5,387 nt of DNA from an uncultured Bacteroidota bacterium (GTDB lineage Bacteria; Bacteroidota; Bacteroidia; Chitinophagales; Chitinophagaceae): NCBI GenBank assembly GCA_903835145.1, contig CAILMA010000489.1, forward strand, positions 1-5,387, written 5' to 3'. The notes beneath the pieces are model-generated. The model saw only the letters and a program-made list of their open reading frames with translations. It was not told where the DNA came from and did no database searches. Shown piece after piece: positions 4,975 through 5,387 of this stretch. Each line of letters begins with the position of its first letter. Within the stretch, counting starts at the first letter, position 1. Position numbers and translations under genes: made by a program.

Positions 4975-5387
4975 ATGAAAAAGAACCTCTCCAAGATAAC
5001 CATCAAGTTCTTCCTTAACCGGAACCTTGCCCCTATGAGGCAACATGGCAAATCGTTCTATCCTCTTTATGTCCTGACTACCTTCCAACGTAAAAGCACC
5101 CAATTTAGAAGCAAGTCCGAGGAATACTTTGAGGACTTTGAAAGCCTCAAAAAAGATCGTCCTGATATTCTCGAATTTGAAGAACGTATCCTTCGCAAAA
5201 TGGTTGAGTATGAAGTTGAAAAAGTTGGGGAAGATAAATTCACGCTGAAAGGATTAAGTGAACGCTACCCCTATTATGCTACTTCTATATTTATTGCCTT
5301 GGAAACCTATCTTAAAGACAAACTGCAAAAGCAAATGTTTTCCGGTGCAGATCCTTTGGCAATGGTTCCCCATTATGAAAACCCTGC
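4975..5387 (+). CDS. Hypothetical protein, N-terminal part, with integrase-arm-like start (runs off window)
   Basis: The reading frame is open from the ATG at 4975 to the window end, 137 codons, so the gene is incomplete. The product is not recognised. The first 45 residues (MKKNLSKITIKFFLNRN, then SFYPLYVLTTFQRKSTQFRSK) have the pattern of an Arm DNA-binding domain: a strand with IKFFL, a GKSFYPLYV strand and a TTFQRKSTQF strand. The integrase at 1632 begins similarly with DIKFYLEKR. The region after residue 47 is charged and probably helical (EEYFEDFESLKKDRPDILEFEERILRKMVEYEVEK). The frame has no in-frame ATG before 4975 after the stop at 4879, and a candidate promoter ends 17 bp upstream. 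It could be a second recombinase or an element accessory protein. Confidence 0.75.
   Translation, partial: MKKNLSKITIKFFLNRNLAPMRQHGKSFYPLYVLTTFQRKSTQFRSKSEEYFEDFESLKKDRPDILEFEERILRKMVEYEVEKVGEDKFTLKGLSERYPYYATSIFIALETYLKDKLQKQMFSGADPLAMVPHYENP

Noticed and set aside
4861..5103. Minus-strand 80-codon open frame
   Set aside because: It overlaps the repeat cluster, the promoter candidate and the start of the plus-strand gene at 4975. That gene has a better start context and a protein-like sequence.

Overview
The window looks like a chromosomal segment of a member of the Bacteroidota, probably close to the Chitinophagaceae. The reasons are a Bacteroidota-style trigger factor tail next to clpP, a tyrosine recombinase of the Arm-DNA-binding/SAM-like type common in that phylum, candidate promoters of the TAnnTTTG (-7) class, and A/T-rich leaders without Shine-Dalgarno sequences before the host genes. 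The genus is an inference; no sequence search was possible.

Layout, all genes on the + strand. (1) 1-614: 3' part of the trigger factor gene (tig). (2) 726-1394: complete clpP with an intact Ser-His-Asp triad. Together these are the ribosome-associated chaperone and the proteolytic core of ClpXP. (3) 1395-1631: a short-repeat-rich, then A/T-rich spacer that probably holds the left edge of an integrated element; clpX, often the next gene, is not here. (4) 1632-2873: a tyrosine recombinase/integrase whose active site carries two unusual residues (K361 for the HxxR arginine, N384 for the GH histidine). (5) About 2863-4737: a complete-looking group II intron of about 1.87 kb, inserted in the last codons of the integrase gene. 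It has a structured 5' part, a 414-aa reverse transcriptase/maturase (3405-4649), a canonical 34-nt domain V and a domain VI with a bulged branch-point A. (6) 4738-4974: the short 3' exon, a 16-bp perfect hairpin terminator, a cluster of small palindromes and direct repeats, and a candidate Bacteroidota promoter. (7) 4975-5387: the start of a further gene that runs off the window; its first 45 residues resemble the N-terminal arm domain of integrases, but it is not otherwise recognised.

The window therefore shows nested mobile DNA: a mobile-element integrase beside the housekeeping tig-clpP pair, itself colonised by a retroelement. The intron position is nearly harmless. The unspliced reading frame ends two codons into the intron as ...VFGGVS. 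Splicing would give ...VFGG or ...VFGGVEIS, depending on which of two candidate 5' splice sites is used. The most notable points are this placement, the altered integrase active site, the strong Shine-Dalgarno sequence before the intron protein, and the repeat cluster ahead of the last gene.
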